Source of the DNA: UMGS1840 sp964537245
GTDB lineage: Bacteria > Bacillota > Clostridia > UMGS1840
Length of the DNA: 36,035 nt
Direction of reading: 5' to 3'
Assembly (NCBI GenBank): GCA_964537245.1
Contig: CAZHZL010000019.1
Location: 1 to 36,035 of the forward strand
The notes beneath the pieces were generated by a model. It was not told where the DNA came from. It made no database searches and saw only the letters and a list, made by a program, of their open reading frames with translations. The translations under genes and the position numbers were made by a program. Of this stretch, positions 34,041 to 36,035 are shown one piece after another. Position 1 is the first letter of the stretch; each line of letters starts with the position of its first letter.

Positions 34041-35752
34041 TGAAAAAAAATCATATTGTGTATGATTCCGTAAAGCTATACGGAAAAAACAGTATATTTC
34101 ACTCAACATTAACGAAGCTTTTATATTTTCTTATTATTCCCTTTTCGATTGCAAGCCTTTTGGTATTTTCTTTTTATGAATTTAACCTTCGCAATCAGAT
34201 TAATGCTGACCTTGAATCAGAAGCAGGGAGAATTGCGCAGAACTACAGTAATCTCCACCGAAGCAACGAAAATTACAACAGTATGCTTTGTGCAAATAAC
34301 TATGTCAAAAAATATCTGGAAAATGATTTCTATAAAATGGACAACAACGAAATCCATAACGTTATATCAAATATAAATCTAGCGATTAATCCTTCTTTTT
34401 TAAATATTCAGGAGCTTTATTCAATCACTATATACAGCGAAAAAAACGATAGATTTGTATCATCTAAAATCGGAGACAGAGAGGCAAGTCAGATAAAAAA
34501 TGAATTATGGTACAAAAAATTCAAGGAAAACTCAAAGGAATCTTTTCTTATAAGTGACGAAAATAATGTTGTTTACTGCTGTTATCCCGCTTATACCAAT
34601 TCTGACCTCAGCGGCTTAATAGTTTTTACATACGATTCAAATACTTTTACAAATATTCTTTCAAAAAAAATGGATGAAAGAACGATATATATAACTGATT
34701 TTGAAAACAACCTTATATATTCAAATTCAAAATTCATAACCGTTCCTGCAACAGAAAAACCACTTGGCTTCCATAAAATAAAAAATGACTATATATATAA
34801 AGAAAAGGATGCCTATTCCGAATCAAACATAACGCTTATAGTGCCCGGAAGTGCTTTTCGGACATACAGGTCATTGCAGGTAAGCTTTATGATTTTTTAT
34901 CTTATACTTCTTATAGCTTCAAGCATCGGAATGGCTTATTATTCCACATCAACAAACTATAAGTCAATCCTTAGTATTATTGATATGATAAATAAAAGTA
35001 ATAAAAACGGAGTCCTGGAAAACACGAGTCTCAATGAAATAAAGTTTATTGAAAATTACATACAAAACACAAGCACCCGTGAAGAAAATCAGGTGGAGCA
35101 ATTAAAGCAGGCTCAGCTTCAGGCTCTGCAATCACAGATAAACCCGCATTTTCTGTTCAACACCTTAAATATGATAAATACACGTATAATAAGGATAACA
35201 AAATCAGATACTGAGGTCTCAAATGTTATAACCTCTCTGGCAGAAATTATGAGAAGTATTCTTGATCATACTCAGTTTACAACCACTTTTTCAGATGAGA
35301 TTGAGTATGTAAATAAATATATGTATATCATACAGACAAGATTCCGCAAAAATATATCTATTATCTGGGATATCCCTTCAGAGCTAAAGGAGCAGTATAT
35401 CCTAAAAATGATACTTCAACCGATCGTTGAAAATGCCTTCAACTACGGTCTTAAGGATTACAGCGGCCCTGACCCTACAATCACCATATCCTGCAGAATG
35501 AAAAATCATTACCTTTTATTTACTGTTGCAAACAACGGAAAACCGATTTCAAATAATATGATAAGACAACTTAACCAAAGACTGAAAAATGCTGAAAGTC
35601 CTTCTCCCGAACATATCGGACTTTTAAACATAAATAAACGAATTAAAATATTTTACGGAAACGAATGTGGAATAGTAGTCGGACAAAAAAATAATATGAC
35701 TGTCGTGAATACAAAAATCAAGACATTCAAACAAAACAATAATAATATATAA
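34040..35752 (+). CDS. Membrane sensor histidine kinase (YesM-like, HisKA_7TM-independent LytS/YesM class)
   Basis: This 570-residue kinase has a transmembrane helix near 27-47, an extracellular sensor region of about 230 residues (50-278, probably a double Cache-type fold), a second helix near 281-301, and a cytoplasmic kinase core. The phosphoacceptor is His370 in SQINPHFLFNTLN, the signature of the YesM His_kinase family. The ATPase domain shows PIVENAFNYGLKD (461-473, Asn465), VANNGKPIS (496-504) and HIGLLNINKRI (525-535). The sensor domain would detect an extracellular sugar or the loaded binding protein. It is translationally coupled to the response regulator. A terminator follows about 200 bases downstream. 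Confidence 0.94.
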   Translation: MKKNHIVYDSVKLYGKNSIFHSTLTKLLYFLIIPFSIASLLVFSFYEFNLRNQINADLESEAGRIAQNYSNLHRSNENYNSMLCANNYVKKYLENDFYKMDNNEIHNVISNINLAINPSFLNIQELYSITIYSEKNDRFVSSKIGDREASQIKNELWYKKFKENSKESFLISDENNVVYCCYPAYTNSDLSGLIVFTYDSNTFTNILSKKMDERTIYITDFENNLIYSNSKFITVPATEKPLGFHKIKNDYIYKEKDAYSESNITLIVPGSAFRTYRSLQVSFMIFYLILLIASSIGMAYYSTSTNYKSILSIIDMINKSNKNGVLENTSLNEIKFIENYIQNTSTREENQVEQLKQAQLQALQSQINPHFLFNTLNMINTRIIRITKSDTEVSNVITSLAEIMRSILDHTQFTTTFSDEIEYVNKYMYIIQTRFRKNISIIWDIPSELKEQYILKMILQPIVENAFNYGLKDYSGPDPTITISCRMKNHYLLFTVANNGKPISNNMIRQLNQRLKNAESPSPEHIGLLNINKRIKIFYGNECGIVVGQKNNMTVVNTKIKTFKQNNNNI

Positions 35753-35950
35753 CACACACAAGAAGAGCCTGAGTATAAACGGGGACTGTTAAAAAATTTC
35801 CTTTTTTATCCGATGTGGGGATATGAATGGCAAGATAGAACAATTTGGATGCAGATATAAAACTTTTTCACTATTACATATTACTTATTACTTTCCAAAA
35901 AATTCTCACTTTTTAATAGTAAGGAATAGTGAAGAGTGAATAGGTAAGAA
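35753..35950. other. Intergenic region with low-complexity inverted repeats
   Basis: No gene is visible. From about 35865 to 35955 the DNA is made of imperfect TATTACTTATTAC-type and AATAGTGAAGAGTGAATAG-type strings, the second group resembling the complement of the first. For example, ttcactatt at 35867-35875 is the exact complement of aatagtgaa at 35925-35933. This could fold as a long imperfect hairpin or be a remnant of a small repeat element. Confidence 0.45.
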
Positions 35951-35952
35951 GT

Positions 35953-35986
35953 AAAAAATCCCCGTTCTTGCGAACGAGGATTTTTT
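35953..35986. terminator. Bidirectional rho-independent terminator
   Basis: Six A residues (35953-35958), a GC-containing stem (tccccgttc at 35959-35967 with gaacgagga at 35972-35980 read through to the other side, one C-A mismatch), a 4-base loop and six T residues (35981-35986) form a hairpin usable in both directions. It would end the rightward regulator transcript and also any leftward transcript entering from beyond the window. Confidence 0.75.
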
Positions 35987-36035
35987 GGCAGGGGCAGAGC
36001 GATACCTCTCATATCCACACCATTATTTTATTTTT
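35986..36035 (-). repeat. Right copy of the C-rich terminator-associated element
   Basis: The core at 35986-36001 is identical to 189-204, and the next 30 bases are similar to 205-234. As at the left end, the element lies immediately right of a terminator hairpin whose sequence is unrelated to the left hairpin. Read leftward it would precede the terminator. The window ends within or just after the element, so its full length is unknown. Confidence 0.6.

Noticed and set aside
189..36001. Direct repeats at both ends as attachment sites of an integrated element
   Set aside because: No integrase, transposase or conjugation gene is seen, and both copies are joined to terminators, so a repeated RNA or 3' end element explains them better. 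Not excluded.

Overview
This window looks like a carbohydrate-utilisation locus from a low-GC Gram-positive bacterium, most likely an uncultured gut or rumen member of the Clostridia (Bacillota). The evidence is AT-rich DNA, strong GGAGG-type ribosome binding sites, a YesM/YesN-type two-component pair, an LplA/LplB/YtcP-type sugar importer with a lipobox-bearing binding protein, and two secreted proteins with S-layer homology (SLH) domains, which indicate a single-membrane envelope. I cannot name the species.

Layout from right to left. A response regulator and a sensor histidine kinase (33309-35752) read rightward. A divergent promoter region (33077-33308) separates them from 19 consecutive leftward genes (33076 to 528). 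The gaps in the leftward run are never larger than 140 bases, and two gene pairs overlap, so it reads as one operon of about 32.5 kb. Its order is: two ABC permeases and a solute-binding lipoprotein (29732-33076); a GH20-type hydrolase (27885-29717); a block of seven secreted proteins (12894-27860) holding two right-handed beta-helix enzymes, two SLH proteins and three non-catalytic beta-sandwich proteins; and a cytoplasmic block (528-12866) with a TIM-barrel protein of no recognised family, a second GH20-type hydrolase, a GH105 hydrolase, an unrecognised toroid/sandwich protein, a GH88 unsaturated glucuronyl hydrolase, an esterase, a heparinase II/III-type lyase and a short-chain dehydrogenase.

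Proposed working (inference): the secreted block binds and cuts a polysaccharide at the cell surface, the binding protein and permeases import oligosaccharides, and the cytoplasmic enzymes remove acyl groups, amino sugars and unsaturated uronic acids before the dehydrogenase handles a keto-uronate or similar product. GH88, GH105 and the heparinase fold together point to a uronic-acid-containing glycan cut by lyases. Two GH20 enzymes suggest hexosamine. No sulfatase is present, so a heavily sulfated substrate is unlikely to be handled by this locus alone. The importer ATPase and the later steps of uronate catabolism are not in the window.

Edges. The left 527 bases hold the decayed 3' ends of two genes, one of them the tail of a second dehydrogenase lying in frame directly after the intact one. 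Both ends of the window carry the same short C-rich element beside unrelated hairpin terminators, in the same orientation. No tRNA, rRNA, CRISPR array, transposase or integrase was seen.
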